Positions 27,242 to 37,658 of a DNA stretch of 64,000 bases are shown piece by piece. Location of the stretch: the NCBI RefSeq assembly GCF_008011855.1, contig NZ_VOUX01000001.1, positions 1-64,000 on the forward strand. The letters run 5' to 3'. The notes under the pieces were generated by a model. The model was not told where the DNA came from, searched no databases, and saw only the letters and a list, made by a program, of their open reading frames with translations. Positions within the stretch are counted from its first letter, which is position 1. Every line of letters begins with the position of its first letter. This DNA is from Serratia bockelmannii. GTDB lineage: Bacteria > Pseudomonadota > Gammaproteobacteria > Enterobacterales > Enterobacteriaceae. The position numbers and the translations under genes were made by a program.

Positions 27242-28015
27242 ATGAAACAGCAATGGACCCAATGGGTTGGCGGGATCGTTTTGGCATCGGGCCTGGTGGC
27301 TCAGGCCTCGGCGGCGGAAAAGATCACCGTGTTCGCCGCCGCGTCGCTGACCAACGCGCTGCAGGACATCGCCACCCAATATCAAAAAGGCAAGGACGTG
27401 CAGGTGGTTTCCTCCTTCGCGTCGTCTTCTACGCTGGCGCGCCAAATTGAGCAGGGCGCCCCGGCCGATCTGTTCATCTCCGCCGATCAGCAGTGGATGG
27501 ATTACGCCATCGACAAGCAGCAGATGGTGAAAGACACCCGTTACACGCTGCTGGGTAACGAGCTGGTGCTGATCGCCGCCAAGAGCGATAAACAAGACAA
27601 GATCGCCATCGACAAGCAGACCGACTGGGCCAAGTTGCTCAGCGGCGGCCGCCTGGCGGTGGGCGATCCGGATCACGTGCCGGCCGGCATCTACGCCAAA
27701 GAGGCGCTGGAGCATCTGGGCGCCTGGCGCACGCTGGAGCCGAAACTGGCGCGCGCCAACAACGTGCGCAGCGCGATGGCGCTGGTGGAGCGCGGTGAAG
27801 CGCCGCTCGGCATCGTCTACGGCTCCGACGCGGTCGCCAGCGACAAGGTGAAAGTGGTGGGCGTATTCCCGGAAGACAGCCACAAACCGGTTGAATATCC
27901 GATGGCGATGGTGAAAGATCGTCAAACTCCGGCGGTCAGCGCTTTCTATACCTATCTGAAGAGCCCGGAAGCCGCCGCTATTTTCGAACATTATGGATTC
28001 ACCCCGCGTAAATGA
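27242..28015 (+). CDS. modA: Molybdate-binding periplasmic protein
   Basis: ModA captures molybdate and tungstate in the periplasm for ModBC. The 257-aa precursor has a signal peptide ending SAA and the family motifs KITVFAAASLTNALQDIA, SSTLARQIEQGAPADLFISA and VGDPDHVPAGIYAKEAL. The ATG at 27242 has GGAG upstream. An earlier in-frame start overlaps the operator flank and is unlikely. Its stop overlaps modB (ATGA). Confidence 0.96.
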   Translation: MKQQWTQWVGGIVLASGLVAQASAAEKITVFAAASLTNALQDIATQYQKGKDVQVVSSFASSSTLARQIEQGAPADLFISADQQWMDYAIDKQQMVKDTRYTLLGNELVLIAAKSDKQDKIAIDKQTDWAKLLSGGRLAVGDPDHVPAGIYAKEALEHLGAWRTLEPKLARANNVRSAMALVERGEAPLGIVYGSDAVASDKVKVVGVFPEDSHKPVEYPMAMVKDRQTPAVSAFYTYLKSPEAAAIFEHYGFTPRK

Positions 28016-28701
28016 TTCTGAGTGAGTACGAGTGGCAGGCGGTTGAGCTGAGCCTGAAAGTCTCCGGTTTGGCGGTGGTCTGCAGCCTGCCGTTCGGCAT
28101 TCTGATGGCCTGGGTGCTGGTGCGTTGCCGCTTTCCCGGCAAGGCGCTGCTGGACGGCGTCATTCACCTGCCCCTGGTGCTGCCGCCGGTGGTGGTCGGC
28201 TATTTGCTGCTGATCGCCATGGGGCGGCGCGGCGTCATCGGCGAGTGGCTGTATGACTGGTTCGGCTTCAGCTTCAGCTTTAGCTGGCGCGGCGCCGCGC
28301 TGGCATCGGCGGTGGTGGCGTTTCCGCTGATGGTGCGTGCCATCCGGCTGGCGCTGGAGGCGGTGGATACCCGGCTGGAGCAGGCGGCGCGCACGCTGGG
28401 CGCCAACCCGTGGCGGGTGTTTTTCACCATCACGCTGCCGCTGTCGCTGCCCGGCGTCATTGTCGGCGTGGTGCTGGCCTTTGCCCGTTCGCTGGGGGAG
28501 TTCGGCGCCACCATCACCTTTGTCTCCAACATTCCCGGTGAAACCCGCACCATTCCGCTGGCGATGTATACGCTGATCGAAACGCCGGGGGCGGAAGCCG
28601 CCGCCGCGCGTCTGTGCGCGATCGCCATCGTGCTGTCGCTGGCTTCCCTGATGGTGTCCGAATGGCTGGCCCGCTGGGGCCGCAAACGGATGGGGGTGTA
28701 A
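28012..28701 (+). CDS. modB: Molybdate ABC transporter permease
   Basis: A 229-aa inner-membrane permease with about five helices. The EAA loop reads EAVDTRLEQAARTLGANPWRVF, and ARSLGEFGATI is typical of ModB. The start overlaps the modA stop by four bases. The stop TAA is followed at once by the modC ATG. Confidence 0.95.
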   Translation: MILSEYEWQAVELSLKVSGLAVVCSLPFGILMAWVLVRCRFPGKALLDGVIHLPLVLPPVVVGYLLLIAMGRRGVIGEWLYDWFGFSFSFSWRGAALASAVVAFPLMVRAIRLALEAVDTRLEQAARTLGANPWRVFFTITLPLSLPGVIVGVVLAFARSLGEFGATITFVSNIPGETRTIPLAMYTLIETPGAEAAAARLCAIAIVLSLASLMVSEWLARWGRKRMGV

Positions 28702-29769
28702 ATGCTGGAGCTGGATTTCTCGCAGCAGCTGGGCGACCTTAATCTCAACGTCCGCGCCGATTTGCCGGCGCAGGGCATCACCGCGATTTTCGGCCTGTCC
28801 GGCGCGGGTAAAACTTCATTGATCAACGCCATCGGCGGCCTGACCCGTTTGCAACAGGGGCGTATCGCGCTCAATGGCCGCACGCTGGTGGATACCGTCA
28901 CCGGTCTCTGCCTGCCGCCGGAAAAGCGCCGTATCGGCTATGTATTTCAGGATGCGCGCCTGTTCCCGCATTATCGGGTGCGCGGCAACCTGCAGTACGG
29001 CATGGCGGCCGGCATGCGCGCGCAGTTCAATACCATTGTCGAGCTGTTGGGCATCGGGCCGCTGCTCAATCGGCTGCCGCTGACGCTCTCCGGCGGTGAA
29101 AAACAGCGGGTGGCGATCGGCCGCGCGCTGCTGACCGCGCCGGAACTGCTGCTGATGGACGAACCGCTGGCCTCGCTCGATCTGCCGCGCAAACGCGAGC
29201 TGCTGCCGTATCTGGAGCGGCTGGCGCAGGACGTCAACATCCCTATCCTCTACGTCAGCCACAGCCTGGACGAGATCCTGCGTCTGGCCGAGCAGGTGAT
29301 GGTGCTGGATCGCGGCGAGGTGCGCGCGTTCGGCGGACTGGAAGCCGTCTGGGCCAGCAGCGCGCTGCGGCCGTGGCTGCAGCGTGAAGATCAGAGCAGC
29401 GTGCTGCGCGTCAGCGTGATTGAGCATCATCAACGCTATGCCATGACCGCGCTGGCGCTCGGCGATCAGCGGCTGTGGGTCAGCGGCATCGACGCCGAAC
29501 TGGGCACTCAGCTGCGCATTCGCATCAATGCCGCCGACGTCTCGCTGGTGCTGCAACCGCCGGTCAACAGCAGCATTCGCAACGTTTTGCCGGCCAAGGT
29601 CAGCGAGTGTCTGGACGTGGGCGGGCAGGTGGAAGTGAAGCTGGCGGTCGGGGAACACGTGCTGTGGGCGCGCATCACGCCGTGGGCGCGAGACGAACTG
29701 GCGATCCGCCCCGGGCAGTGGCTGTACGCGCAGGTGAAGAGCGTGTCGATCAGCCGCGAGAGCCGCTAA
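28702..29769 (+). CDS. modC: Molybdate ABC transporter ATPase
   Basis: A 355-aa ATPase for ModB. It shows Walker [11 protein letters not shown]-loop [13 protein letters not shown], signature [16 protein letters not shown], Walker [13 protein letters not shown] and a C-terminal Mop/TOBE domain (residues about 290-353) that senses molybdate in some homologues. There is no gap to modB. Confidence 0.96.
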   Translation: MLELDFSQQLGDLNLNVRADLPAQGITAIFGLSGAGKTSLINAIGGLTRLQQGRIALNGRTLVDTVTGLCLPPEKRRIGYVFQDARLFPHYRVRGNLQYGMAAGMRAQFNTIVELLGIGPLLNRLPLTLSGGEKQRVAIGRALLTAPELLLMDEPLASLDLPRKRELLPYLERLAQDVNIPILYVSHSLDEILRLAEQVMVLDRGEVRAFGGLEAVWASSALRPWLQREDQSSVLRVSVIEHHQRYAMTALALGDQRLWVSGIDAELGTQLRIRINAADVSLVLQPPVNSSIRNVLPAKVSECLDVGGQVEVKLAVGEHVLWARITPWARDELAIRPGQWLYAQVKSVSISRESR

Positions 29770-29774
29770 GACAG

Positions 29775-29793
29775 GCCCTCCCGGCGGGAGGGC
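29775..29793. terminator. Convergent hairpin between modC and ybhA
   Basis: Perfect eight-base stem GCCCTCCC/GGGAGGGC with loop GGC. It has no T run on either strand. The place fits termination of both convergent genes. Confidence 0.45.
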
Positions 29794-29800
29794 GAAAAGA

Positions 29801-30619
29801 CTAGAGTACGCGGGTGCGGATCACCTCGGCGATGCCCGGCTGCAGGTTATCGGCGATCACCAGATCGGCGCGTTCCTTGATCGCGTCATCGGCGTTGCCC
29901 ATCGCCACGCCCAAACCGACCGCTTCCAGCATGCTGATATCATTGTAGTTGTCGCCGAACGCCACCACCTGATCCATGCTCAGTCCCTGCGATTCCACCC
30001 ATTGGCGCAGGCGCTTGCCTTTGCTGTTGCCGCCTTTGGCGATATCCACCTGATCGTGCCAGGACCATTCGCACGCCAACCCCAGCTCTTTTTCCACCGT
30101 GTCGGCAAACTCGCGCAGCGCAGGAATATCGGCGTGCGAGGTGGCGAATTTCCAGATCGCCTGCGCGTCGTCGGCCGCCTGCGCCAGGCTGCCGACCTGC
30201 AGCAGCGTTGGGCGCTGTGCCGCCGGCAGGGTTTCGGCCCAGGCCAGCGAGCGGGTCACGTGGCCGCTCGGTTCCTGATACAGCATGGCGTCGTCAACGT
30301 ACATCAGCCCGTGAATGTCGGTCTGTTTGAGCATCTGCAGCACCTGTTTGGCCTGATCTTTCGCCAGCGGATCGGCGGCCAGCACCTTTTTCTGCTGAAA
30401 ATCATACAGGTAGGTGCCGTTGCAGCAGATGGCCGGCGTGTCTATCTGCAGCGCCTGGTAGAACGGATGGATGGCGACGTGATGGCGGCCGGTGACCACC
30501 ACCACCTGGACGCCGGCGGCGCGCGCCAGCGCCAGCGCTTCCAGCGACTGCGGTAAGATGCGTTTTTGATTGTCCAGCAGGGTGCCGTCAAGATCGAGGG
30601 CGATGACGCGGTAGCTCAT
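29801..30619 (-). CDS. ybhA: HAD-family pyridoxal phosphate phosphatase YbhA
   Basis: A 272-aa Cof-type HAD phosphatase. The E. coli protein hydrolyses pyridoxal phosphate and sugar phosphates. Motif I is ALDLDGTLL, motif II VVVTGRHH, the late motif VVAFGDNYNDISML. The cap domain follows E. coli YbhA closely (HVAIHPFYQALQIDTPAICC). The ATG at 30619 with GAGAA upstream gives MSYRVIALDLDG. Longer frames to 30643 or 30748 lack ribosome sites. Confidence 0.92.
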   Translation of the reverse strand: MSYRVIALDLDGTLLDNQKRILPQSLEALALARAAGVQVVVVTGRHHVAIHPFYQALQIDTPAICCNGTYLYDFQQKKVLAADPLAKDQAKQVLQMLKQTDIHGLMYVDDAMLYQEPSGHVTRSLAWAETLPAAQRPTLLQVGSLAQAADDAQAIWKFATSHADIPALREFADTVEKELGLACEWSWHDQVDIAKGGNSKGKRLRQWVESQGLSMDQVVAFGDNYNDISMLEAVGLGVAMGNADDAIKERADLVIADNLQPGIAEVIRTRVL

Positions 30620-30797
30620 AGGGTTCTCGTTATCGTTAGCCATAAAATTAATCCGATGGTACACCGGATAGCCAACGGAGAAAACCGCGTGAACATCCGG
30701 TGCTAAGCAGGGTTGCCATGCGACGGATGTGCGGTAAGCTAGGAGCAATCGAACGGCCTGAAACCGGTTCCTCTTTTACCCTTTGCAAGGAGAACAC

Positions 30798-31793
30798 ATG
30801 AAGCAAATCGTTTATGTCGCCAGCCCGGAGAGCCAGCAGATCCACGTCTGGCAGTTGGACGACGCGGGCGCGCTGGCGCTGCTGCAAACCGTTGACGTGC
30901 CGGGCCAGGTGCAGCCGATGACCCTTCATCCGGACAAGACCCACCTGTACGTCGGCGTGCGTCCGGCGTTCGGCATCGTCAGCTACCGCATCGAGGCGGA
31001 CGGCACGCTGCAGCAGGCCGGCATGGCGCCGCTGCCGGGCAGCCCGACCCATATCTCCACCGATCTGCAGGGGCGTTACCTGTTCTCCGCCTCCTACAGC
31101 GGCAACTGCGCCAGCATCAGCCCGATCGGCCATGACGGCGTGGTGACGGCGCCTATTCAGCAGATTGACGGCCTGAACGCGCCGCACTCGGCGAACATCG
31201 ATCCGACCAACCAGCTGGTGCTGGTGCCGTGTCTGAAAGAGGACCGCATCCGCCTGTTCAACCTGAGCCTGACGGGCCAGCTGACGCCGCACGTGCAGGA
31301 GGCGGTGGATATCGCCGCCGGTGCCGGTCCGCGCCATATGGCATTCCACCACAACGATAAGTTCGCTTACTGCGTCAATGAGCTGAACGGCACGGTAGAC
31401 GTGCTGGCCATTTCGGAAAACGGCGGCAAATACACCGTGACGCAAACACTGGATATCATGCCGGCCGACTTCGACGGCACCCGCTGGGCGGCGGACATTC
31501 ATATCACGCCGAACGGCCGTTTCCTGTACACCAGCGATCGCACCGCCAGCATTCTGACCCTCTTCAGCGTTTCCGAAGACGGCGGCACGCTGAGCGTGGT
31601 CGGCTATTATCCGACCGAAACGCAGCCGCGCGGTTTCAATATCGATCACAGCGGCCGCTTCGTGATTTCGTCCGGCCAGAAGTCCGATCACATCGCGGTG
31701 CATGAAATTGACCAGGCCAGCGGCGAGCTGACCACGCTGGCACGTTATCCGGTGGGCAAAGGCCCGATGTGGGTCAGCGTGCTGGCGAAGTAA
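30798..31793 (+). CDS. pgl: 6-phosphogluconolactonase
   Basis: Pgl hydrolyses 6-phosphogluconolactone in the oxidative pentose phosphate pathway. The 331-aa seven-bladed beta-propeller equals E. coli Pgl in length and matches [27 protein letters not shown]-type and [17 protein letters not shown] segments. AAGGAG stands before the ATG at 30798. It is transcribed away from ybhA. Confidence 0.95.
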   Translation: MKQIVYVASPESQQIHVWQLDDAGALALLQTVDVPGQVQPMTLHPDKTHLYVGVRPAFGIVSYRIEADGTLQQAGMAPLPGSPTHISTDLQGRYLFSASYSGNCASISPIGHDGVVTAPIQQIDGLNAPHSANIDPTNQLVLVPCLKEDRIRLFNLSLTGQLTPHVQEAVDIAAGAGPRHMAFHHNDKFAYCVNELNGTVDVLAISENGGKYTVTQTLDIMPADFDGTRWAADIHITPNGRFLYTSDRTASILTLFSVSEDGGTLSVVGYYPTETQPRGFNIDHSGRFVISSGQKSDHIAVHEIDQASGELTTLARYPVGKGPMWVSVLAK

Positions 31794-31814
31794 TTCGGCG
31801 GTCAGACGAGTATG

Positions 31815-31847
31815 GAAAAAGCGCGGTTCGGTTGAGCCGCGCTTTTT
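31815..31847. terminator. Bidirectional terminator between pgl and ybhB
   Basis: AAAAAGCGCGG paired with CCGCGCTTTTT, with T runs on both strands. It serves convergent pgl and ybhB. Confidence 0.88.
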
Positions 31848-31860
31848 TATGGGTGGGAGA

Positions 31861-32343
31861 TCAGTTGAACATCACTGTCAGCGTGGCGCTGCCGAGGCTG
31901 TGGAAATGCACGTTAAAGCCCACCAGCGCGCCGCTGGAACCTTCATCCACCTCAATGCTTTCTACGTCCAGCGCATGCACGGTGAACTGATAGCGGTGGC
32001 TTTCGCCATTCGGCGGCGCTGCGCCGCCGTAACCGGCTGAGCCGAAGTCGGTACGGGTTTGCAGCGCGGCGCTCGGCAGCGGCGCTTTACCGGAGCCTGC
32101 GCCCTGCGGCAGCTCACGCACGTCGGCCGGAATATTGGCCACCACCCAGTGCCACCAGCCAGAGCCGGTCGGGGCATCGGGATCGTACAGGGTGACGACG
32201 AAGCTCTTGGTGCCGGCGGGCACGCCGTCCCAGGCCAGGTGCGGCGACAGGTTATCGCCGTGGTAGCCCATGCCGTTGAAGACCTGCGTCTGCGGCATTG
32301 TGCCGCCGTCCTGCAGATCGTTGCTGTACAAACGAAAAGCCAT
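31861..32343 (-). CDS. ybhB: YbhB/PEBP (Raf kinase inhibitor-like) protein
   Basis: A 160-aa cytosolic protein of the phosphatidylethanolamine-binding fold, function unknown in bacteria. It shows SPHLAWDGVPAGTKSFVVT, YDPDAPTGSGWWHWVVANIP and HRYQFTVHALD, as in E. coli YbhB. The start at 32343 gives MAFRLYSNDLQDGG; the longer frame to 32535 runs into the CDF gene and is spurious. Confidence 0.93.
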   Translation of the reverse strand: MAFRLYSNDLQDGGTMPQTQVFNGMGYHGDNLSPHLAWDGVPAGTKSFVVTLYDPDAPTGSGWWHWVVANIPADVRELPQGAGSGKAPLPSAALQTRTDFGSAGYGGAAPPNGESHRYQFTVHALDVESIEVDEGSSGALVGFNVHFHSLGSATLTVMFN

Positions 32344-32375
32344 AATGACTCCCAGTTGTCGATAAACGCGGACCC

Positions 32376-33344
32376 TTAAGCTAGATCTTTTCGGTGGAAC
32401 AATACAACCCCTTGCGCCAACGGCGGACGGTTGATCTCGACGGTGACATGCACCAGTTCGGGATGTGTGGCCAACAGTTGGCGCACCCGATCGGCGGTGA
32501 GGGCGCGATCGGCGCTGCTCAGGGCGAGGACGCAATGATATTTTCCTTTGCCGATGCGGCCTACATGCAGATCGGTCAGCGTGAGCGCGTGGCCGGAAGC
32601 GGCCAGGGCCTGGCGGATGTCTTGCGCCACGGGGGCGTCCATTTCGGCATCCAGCAAAATCTTTCCGCTATCGCGCATCAGGCTATAGGCCCAGGCGGCC
32701 ACCATCGCCGCGCCGACGATGCCCATCAGCGGATCGAGCCAGGCGGCGCCCCAAAGCTTACCGCCGAACAGCGCGATGAGCGCCAGTACCGAGGTGGCGG
32801 CGTCGGCGAGCACGTGAACATAGGCGGAACGCAGGTTGAGGTCATGATGAGTGTCGTCGTGGTCATCCCCGTGATGATGATGATGGCCGCCACCGCGCAA
32901 CAGCCAGGCGCAGAGCAGGTTGACGGCCAGCCCGATCGCGCCGATGGCGATGGCTTCGTTGTAATGAATCGGGCTGGGATTCAGCAGCCGCTGCCCAGAC
33001 TGAAACAGCATCAGCGCCGCCACCAGCACCAACAACACCGCGCTGGTGTAACCGGCCAGCACTTCGATCTTCCAGGTGCCGAGGCTAAAGCGGCGATCTT
33101 TGGCCAGCCGGCGTGCGGCGCCGTAAGCCAGCACCGACAGGCCCAGCGCCAGCGCGTGCGAACTCATGTGCCAGCCGTCGGCCAGCAGCGCCATCGAGTT
33201 AAACAGCCAGCCGCCGGCGATCTCGATAGCCATCATACTGGCGGTGAGTATCACCGCCCATCTGGTGTTTCTTTCGGCCAATGGGTTACCATCGTCAAAA
33301 ACGTGGCTGTGTTCGCGGTGCAAAACGGGCGCGTGAGACGTCAT
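32376..33344 (-). CDS. dmeF: DmeF-type cation (Co/Ni) efflux protein
   Basis: A 322-aa cation diffusion facilitator. Helix 2 reads LADGWHMSSHAL, the HxxxH form typical of DmeF, and helix 5 HVLADAATS gives the HxxxD pair. Between helices 4 and 5 lies a His/Asp-rich loop (HHHHHGDDHDDTHH). DmeF proteins export cobalt and nickel. The ATG at 33344 has GAGGAAC upstream. It is divergent from an RcnR/CsoR-type repressor, with a palindromic operator between them, so metal-induced expression is likely. Confidence 0.88.
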   Translation of the reverse strand: MTSHAPVLHREHSHVFDDGNPLAERNTRWAVILTASMMAIEIAGGWLFNSMALLADGWHMSSHALALGLSVLAYGAARRLAKDRRFSLGTWKIEVLAGYTSAVLLVLVAALMLFQSGQRLLNPSPIHYNEAIAIGAIGLAVNLLCAWLLRGGGHHHHHGDDHDDTHHDLNLRSAYVHVLADAATSVLALIALFGGKLWGAAWLDPLMGIVGAAMVAAWAYSLMRDSGKILLDAEMDAPVAQDIRQALAASGHALTLTDLHVGRIGKGKYHCVLALSSADRALTADRVRQLLATHPELVHVTVEINRPPLAQGVVLFHRKDLA

Positions 33345-33381
33345 GGTGAAGTTCCTCAGCAAAAGATAGTGTGCTGAAATA

Positions 33382-33401
33382 TACTATACCCCAGTATAGT
33401 A
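33382..33401. promoter_or_regulatory. Operator for the CsoR/RcnR-family repressor
   Basis: TACTATAC-CCCA-GTATAGTA is a perfect eight-base inverted repeat around a short C run, midway between dmeF and its regulator. The layout is that of DmeR/RcnR operators (AT-rich arms around C or G tracts). Confidence 0.8.
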
Positions 33402-33422
33402 AATAACAATCAGGCGGAAATG

Positions 33423-33698
33423 ATGAGCCATACCCACAGAGATCAAAAGAAGCTGTTGGCGCGGGTGCGCCGCATTAAAGGGCAGGCCGAAGCGCTGGAA
33501 CGTGCGCTGGAGAGCGGTGGCGAATGTTCGGCTGTTCTGCAGCAGATCGCGGCGGTGCGCGGCGCGGTCAACGGTTTGATGGCGCAGGTGCTGGAAGGGC
33601 ATGTGCGCGAACATCTGGCTGCCGCGGACGCTACGCCGCAGCAGCGCGAGCAGGACATCGAGCAATTGATGACCGTTTTACGTTCTTATATGAAGTAA
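33423..33698 (+). CDS. CsoR/RcnR/FrmR-family metal-responsive repressor
   Basis: A 91-aa all-helical DUF156 repressor. It has HTHRDQKKLLARVRRIKGQ at the N-terminus, C36 in GGECSAVLQQ and H60 and H64 in GHVREHL, giving the H-C-H-H set expected for Ni/Co sensors. The ATG at 33423 sits five bases after AGGCGG. The ATG three bases earlier is too close. It probably represses dmeF and itself. The DUF1232 gene follows after two bases. Confidence 0.86.
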   Translation: MSHTHRDQKKLLARVRRIKGQAEALERALESGGECSAVLQQIAAVRGAVNGLMAQVLEGHVREHLAAADATPQQREQDIEQLMTVLRSYMK

Positions 33699-33700
33699 TC

Positions 33701-34102
33701 ATGATTTCACTGAAAAAACGCACGCCGTGGTTCGGCTGGCTGCGCCGTTGGGCCAAAGGCATCAAGCGCGATATTTACGCGCTGTGGCTGGCCGCCCGTG
33801 ATAAGCGCACCCCGTGGTACGCCAAGCTGATCGCGCTGCTGGTGGCCGGCTATGCGATCTCGCCGATCGATTTGATCCCGGATTTTATTCCGGTGTTGGG
33901 CTATCTGGACGATGTGATCATCGTGCCGTTGGGCATCATGCTGGCGGTTCGCCTGATCCCCAAGCCGCTGATGGCCGAGCTGCGCGAGAAGGCGCAAAAA
34001 CGCGTCGACAACCCCACCGGCCGCATGGCGGCGGCGATGATCATTTTACTCTGGCTGCTGTGCCTGGGGTTGCTGGCCCGCTATCTGGACCAGCATTGGT
34101 AA
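33701..34102 (+). CDS. DUF1232 (YkvA-type) small membrane protein
   Basis: A 133-aa protein with the DUF1232 signature SPIDLIPDFIPVLGYLDD. A basic N-terminus is followed by hydrophobic helices, including AAAMIILLWLLCLGLLA near the C-terminus. Function unknown. It starts two bases after the repressor gene and is probably cotranscribed with it, which suggests a link to metal stress at the membrane, but that is only inference. It ends four bases before convergent bioA. Confidence 0.82.
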   Translation: MISLKKRTPWFGWLRRWAKGIKRDIYALWLAARDKRTPWYAKLIALLVAGYAISPIDLIPDFIPVLGYLDDVIIVPLGIMLAVRLIPKPLMAELREKAQKRVDNPTGRMAAAMIILLWLLCLGLLARYLDQHW

Positions 34103-34106
34103 GGCA

Positions 34107-35381
34107 TTAACGCGCGGCGGCGGCCACGGCGGCGGTCAGGCGGCTGAGCTGTTCCGCTTCGATGATGTAAGGCGGCATCAGGTAAATCAGCTTGCCGAAC
34201 GGCCGGATCCATACCCCGCGCTCGACGAACCCGCGCTGCAGCTCGGCGACATTCACCGGTTCGCGCATCTCCACCACGCCAATCGCCCCCAGCACCCGCA
34301 CGTCCGCCACCTTCGGCAGCGCCGCCAACGGCAGCAGTTCCTGTTTCAGCTGGGCTTCGATGGCGCTCACCTGCGCCTGCCAGCGATTTTCCGCCAGCAG
34401 CGCCATGCTGGCGTCCGCCACCGCGCAGGCCAACGGATTGCCCATAAAGGTCGGGCCGTGCATAAAACAGCCGGCCGCGCCGTTGCTGATGGTCTCCGCC
34501 ACATGGCGGGTGGTCAGGGTGGCGGACAGGGTCATGTAACCGCCGGTCAGCGCCTTGCCCAGGCAGAGAATGTCCGGCACCACCTGCGCGTGCTCGCAGG
34601 CGAACAGCTTGCCGGTGCGGCCGAAGCCGGTGGCGATCTCGTCGGCGATCAGCAGCACCCGATGGCGATCGCACAGCTCGCGCACCCGCTTGAGGTAGGT
34701 TGGGTGGTAGATGCGCATGCCGCCGGCGCCTTGCACCACCGGTTCCAGGATCACCGCCGCCACTTCACCGGCGTGCTGCTCCAGCAGCGCGGCGAACGGT
34801 GCAATATCTTCTTCACGCCATTCTTCGTCGAAGCGGCACTGCGGCGCGGTCGCGAACAGGTGCGGCGCCAGATAGCCCTGATAGAGGCTGTGCATCGAGT
34901 TGTCCGGATCGCAGACCGACATCGCGCCGAAGGTATCGCCGTGATAGCCGTGGCGCAGCGTCAGGATGCGCTGCCGGCGCTCGCCGCGCGCTTGCCAGTA
35001 CTGCAGCGCCATCTTCAACGACACTTCCACCGCCACCGAACCGGAGTCCGCCAGGAACACGCACTGCAGCGCCTCTGGCGTCATTTCCACCAGCCGACGG
35101 CACAACGAGATGGCGGACGGATGGGTAATACCGCCGAACATCACGTGTGACATCTTCTCCAACTGCTGGCTGGCGGCCTGATTCAGGTGCGGATGGTTGT
35201 AACCGTGGATCGCCGCCCACCAGGAGGACATGCCGTCCACCAGACGCCGGCCGTCCGCCAGCTGCAGTTCGACGCCGCTGGCCGATTCGATCGGGTAACA
35301 GGGTAACGGGCGGCTCATGGAGGTGTAGGGGTGCCAGATATGGCGTTGGTCAAACGCCAGGTCGGAAGCGGTCACAGACAT
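34107..35381 (-). CDS. bioA: Adenosylmethionine-8-amino-7-oxononanoate aminotransferase
   Basis: BioA makes 7,8-diaminopelargonate from KAPA with SAM as amino donor, using PLP. The 424-aa sequence follows E. coli BioA ([43 protein letters not shown]) with the PLP lysine in CLGKALTGG. The ATG at 35381 gives [14 protein letters not shown]; the frame to 35483 crosses the operator. It is divergent from bioBFCD, with the BirA operator between. Confidence 0.96.
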   Translation of the reverse strand: MSVTASDLAFDQRHIWHPYTSMSRPLPCYPIESASGVELQLADGRRLVDGMSSWWAAIHGYNHPHLNQAASQQLEKMSHVMFGGITHPSAISLCRRLVEMTPEALQCVFLADSGSVAVEVSLKMALQYWQARGERRQRILTLRHGYHGDTFGAMSVCDPDNSMHSLYQGYLAPHLFATAPQCRFDEEWREEDIAPFAALLEQHAGEVAAVILEPVVQGAGGMRIYHPTYLKRVRELCDRHRVLLIADEIATGFGRTGKLFACEHAQVVPDILCLGKALTGGYMTLSATLTTRHVAETISNGAAGCFMHGPTFMGNPLACAVADASMALLAENRWQAQVSAIEAQLKQELLPLAALPKVADVRVLGAIGVVEMREPVNVAELQRGFVERGVWIRPFGKLIYLMPPYIIEAEQLSRLTAAVAAAAR

Positions 35382-35383
35382 AC

Positions 35384-35417
35384 TTGTAAACCAAATTGAA
35401 TTAAGATTGGTTGACAG
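35384..35417. promoter_or_regulatory. BirA operator (bioO)
   Basis: TTGTAAACC-N16-GGTTGACAG matches the BirA operator TTGTAAACC-N16-GGTTTACAA, perfect on the left and 7 of 9 on the right. It lies between divergent bioA and bioB and would repress both when biotin is ample. Confidence 0.9.
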
Positions 35418-35466
35418 TATATCCACAATATTTAAACTGGCGACACTTTTTCGTTTTGGAGACGCC

Positions 35467-36507
35467 ATGATGGCCGACCGCATTCACTGGACAGTAGGGC
35501 AAGCCCAGGCCCTGTTTGATAAACCGCTGCTGGAACTGCTGTTCGAAGCGCAAACCGTACACCGCCAGCACTTCGACCCGCGTCAGGTGCAGGTCAGCAC
35601 GTTGCTGTCGATCAAGACCGGCGCTTGCCCGGAAGACTGTAAATACTGCCCGCAGAGCTCACGCTACAAGACCGGCCTGGAGTCGGAGCGGTTGATGCAG
35701 GTCGAGCAAGTGCTGGAATCGGCACGCAAGGCCAAAGCGAACGGCTCGACCCGTTTTTGCATGGGCGCGGCGTGGAAGAATCCGCACGAGCGCGATATGC
35801 CTTATCTGCAGCAGATGGTGCAGGGCGTGAAAGCGATGGGCATGGAAACCTGCATGACGCTGGGCACGCTTGACGGCACTCAGGCTGAACGGCTGGCGGA
35901 GGCCGGGCTGGATTACTACAACCATAACCTCGATACCTCGCCGGAGTTCTACGGCAGCATCATCACTACCCGCAGCTACCAGGAACGCCTGGATACGCTC
36001 GACAAGGTGCGCGACGCCGGCATCAAAGTGTGCTCCGGCGGCATCGTCGGGCTGGGGGAAACGGTGCGCGATCGCGCCGGGCTGCTGGTGCAGCTGGCTA
36101 ACCTGCCGAAACCGCCGGAGAGCGTGCCGATCAACATGTTGGTGAAGGTAAAAGGCACGCCGCTGGCGGATAACGACGACGTCGATCCGTTCGATTTCAT
36201 CCGCACCATCGCGGTAGCGCGCATCATGATGCCGTCCTCTTATGTCCGCCTTTCCGCCGGCCGTGAACAGATGAACGAACAGACGCAGGCGATGTGCTTT
36301 ATGGCCGGCGCCAACTCGATCTTCTACGGTTGCAAGCTGCTGACCACGCCGAACCCGGAAGAAGACAAGGATCTGCAGCTGTTCCGCAAGCTGGGGCTGA
36401 ACCCGCAGCAGACCGCCACCGAACATGGCGACAACCAGCAACAGCAGGTGCTGGCTAAGCAGCTGCTGAACGCCGATACCGCCGAGTTTTACAACGCGGC
36501 GCTGTGA
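35467..36507 (+). CDS. bioB: Biotin synthase
   Basis: BioB inserts sulfur into dethiobiotin by radical SAM chemistry. The 346-aa protein has the CxxxCxxC cluster motif at C54, C58 and C61 ([12 protein letters not shown]), the strand [13 protein letters not shown] and the end [22 protein letters not shown] stands five bases before the ATG at 35467; the adjacent ATG at 35470 is equally possible. Its stop overlaps bioF (TGATG). Confidence 0.97.
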   Translation: MMADRIHWTVGQAQALFDKPLLELLFEAQTVHRQHFDPRQVQVSTLLSIKTGACPEDCKYCPQSSRYKTGLESERLMQVEQVLESARKAKANGSTRFCMGAAWKNPHERDMPYLQQMVQGVKAMGMETCMTLGTLDGTQAERLAEAGLDYYNHNLDTSPEFYGSIITTRSYQERLDTLDKVRDAGIKVCSGGIVGLGETVRDRAGLLVQLANLPKPPESVPINMLVKVKGTPLADNDDVDPFDFIRTIAVARIMMPSSYVRLSAGREQMNEQTQAMCFMAGANSIFYGCKLLTTPNPEEDKDLQLFRKLGLNPQQTATEHGDNQQQQVLAKQLLNADTAEFYNAAL

Positions 36508-37658
36508 TGAGCTGGCAACAACGTATCGAACAGGCGCTGGCAGAACGGCGTCTCAACGCCGCCTACCGTCGGCGACAGACCACCGAGGGCGGCAACGGCC
36601 GCCAGATCCGGCTCGGCGATCGTCTCTATCTGAACTTCTCGGGCAACGACTACCTGGGGCTGAGCCAGGATACGCGGGTGATCGCCGCCTGGCAGCTGGG
36701 CGCGCAGCGTTACGGCGTCGGCAGCGGCGGGTCGGGCCACGTCACCGGCTTTAGCGTGGCGCATCAGGCGCTGGAAGAGCAACTGGCGGCGTGGCTCGGC
36801 TATCCGCGCGCGCTGCTGTTCATCTCCGGCTATGCCGCCAATCAGGCGGTGCTGGCGGCGTTGATGCAGAAGGGCGATCGCATTTTGGCCGATCGCCTCA
36901 GCCACGCCTCGCTGCTGGAGGCGGCGGCGCAGTCGCCGGCCGAGCTGCGCCGGTTCCAGCACAATCAGCCGCAGGCCTTGGCGGATCTGCTGGCCAAACC
37001 CTGCGACGGGCAGCGGCTGGCGGTGACCGAAGGGGTGTTCAGCATGGACGGCGACGGCGCACCGTTGGCGGAGCTGCATCGCTTAACCCGCGCGGCGGGC
37101 GCCTGGCTGATGGTGGACGATGCCCACGGCGTCGGCGTGCGCGGTGAGCAAGGCCGCGGCAGCTGCTGGCAGCAGGGCGTGCGCCCTGAACTGCTGGTGG
37201 CGACCTTCGGCAAGGCGTTCGGCGTCAGCGGCGCGGCAGTGCTGTGCGATGAGGCGACCGCCGAGTATCTGCTGCAGTTCGCCCGCCATCTAATCTACAG
37301 CACCGCAATGCCGCCGGCGCAAGCCTGCGCGCTGCAGGCGGCGCTGGCCTGCATTCGCGAGGGCGATGAACTGCGTGCCCGGCTGCAGGACAACATTCGG
37401 CGTTTCCGTCAGGGCGCGGCGCCGCTGGCGCTGACCCTGACGGATTCCGACACCGCCATCCAGCCGCTGCTGGTGGGGGATAATCAGCGCGCGCTCGATC
37501 TGGCGACCCGCCTGCGCGAGTGCGGACTGTGGGTGAGCGCCATTCGCCCGCCGACGGTGCCGCCGGGCGGCGCGCGGCTACGCATTACCCTGACGGCGGC
37601 GCATCAGCCGCAGGATATCGATCGCCTGCTGGAGGTGCTGAATGACGTCAGCCAATGA
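36507..37658 (+). CDS. bioF: 8-amino-7-oxononanoate synthase
   Basis: BioF condenses pimeloyl-ACP with alanine using PLP. The 383-aa product shows [34 protein letters not shown] and the PLP lysine in [13 protein letters not shown]. The ATG at 36507 shares a base with the bioB stop. An in-frame GTG one codon earlier is unnecessary. The bioC start lies inside its 3' end. Confidence 0.96.
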   Translation: MSWQQRIEQALAERRLNAAYRRRQTTEGGNGRQIRLGDRLYLNFSGNDYLGLSQDTRVIAAWQLGAQRYGVGSGGSGHVTGFSVAHQALEEQLAAWLGYPRALLFISGYAANQAVLAALMQKGDRILADRLSHASLLEAAAQSPAELRRFQHNQPQALADLLAKPCDGQRLAVTEGVFSMDGDGAPLAELHRLTRAAGAWLMVDDAHGVGVRGEQGRGSCWQQGVRPELLVATFGKAFGVSGAAVLCDEATAEYLLQFARHLIYSTAMPPAQACALQAALACIREGDELRARLQDNIRRFRQGAAPLALTLTDSDTAIQPLLVGDNQRALDLATRLRECGLWVSAIRPPTVPPGGARLRITLTAAHQPQDIDRLLEVLNDVSQ

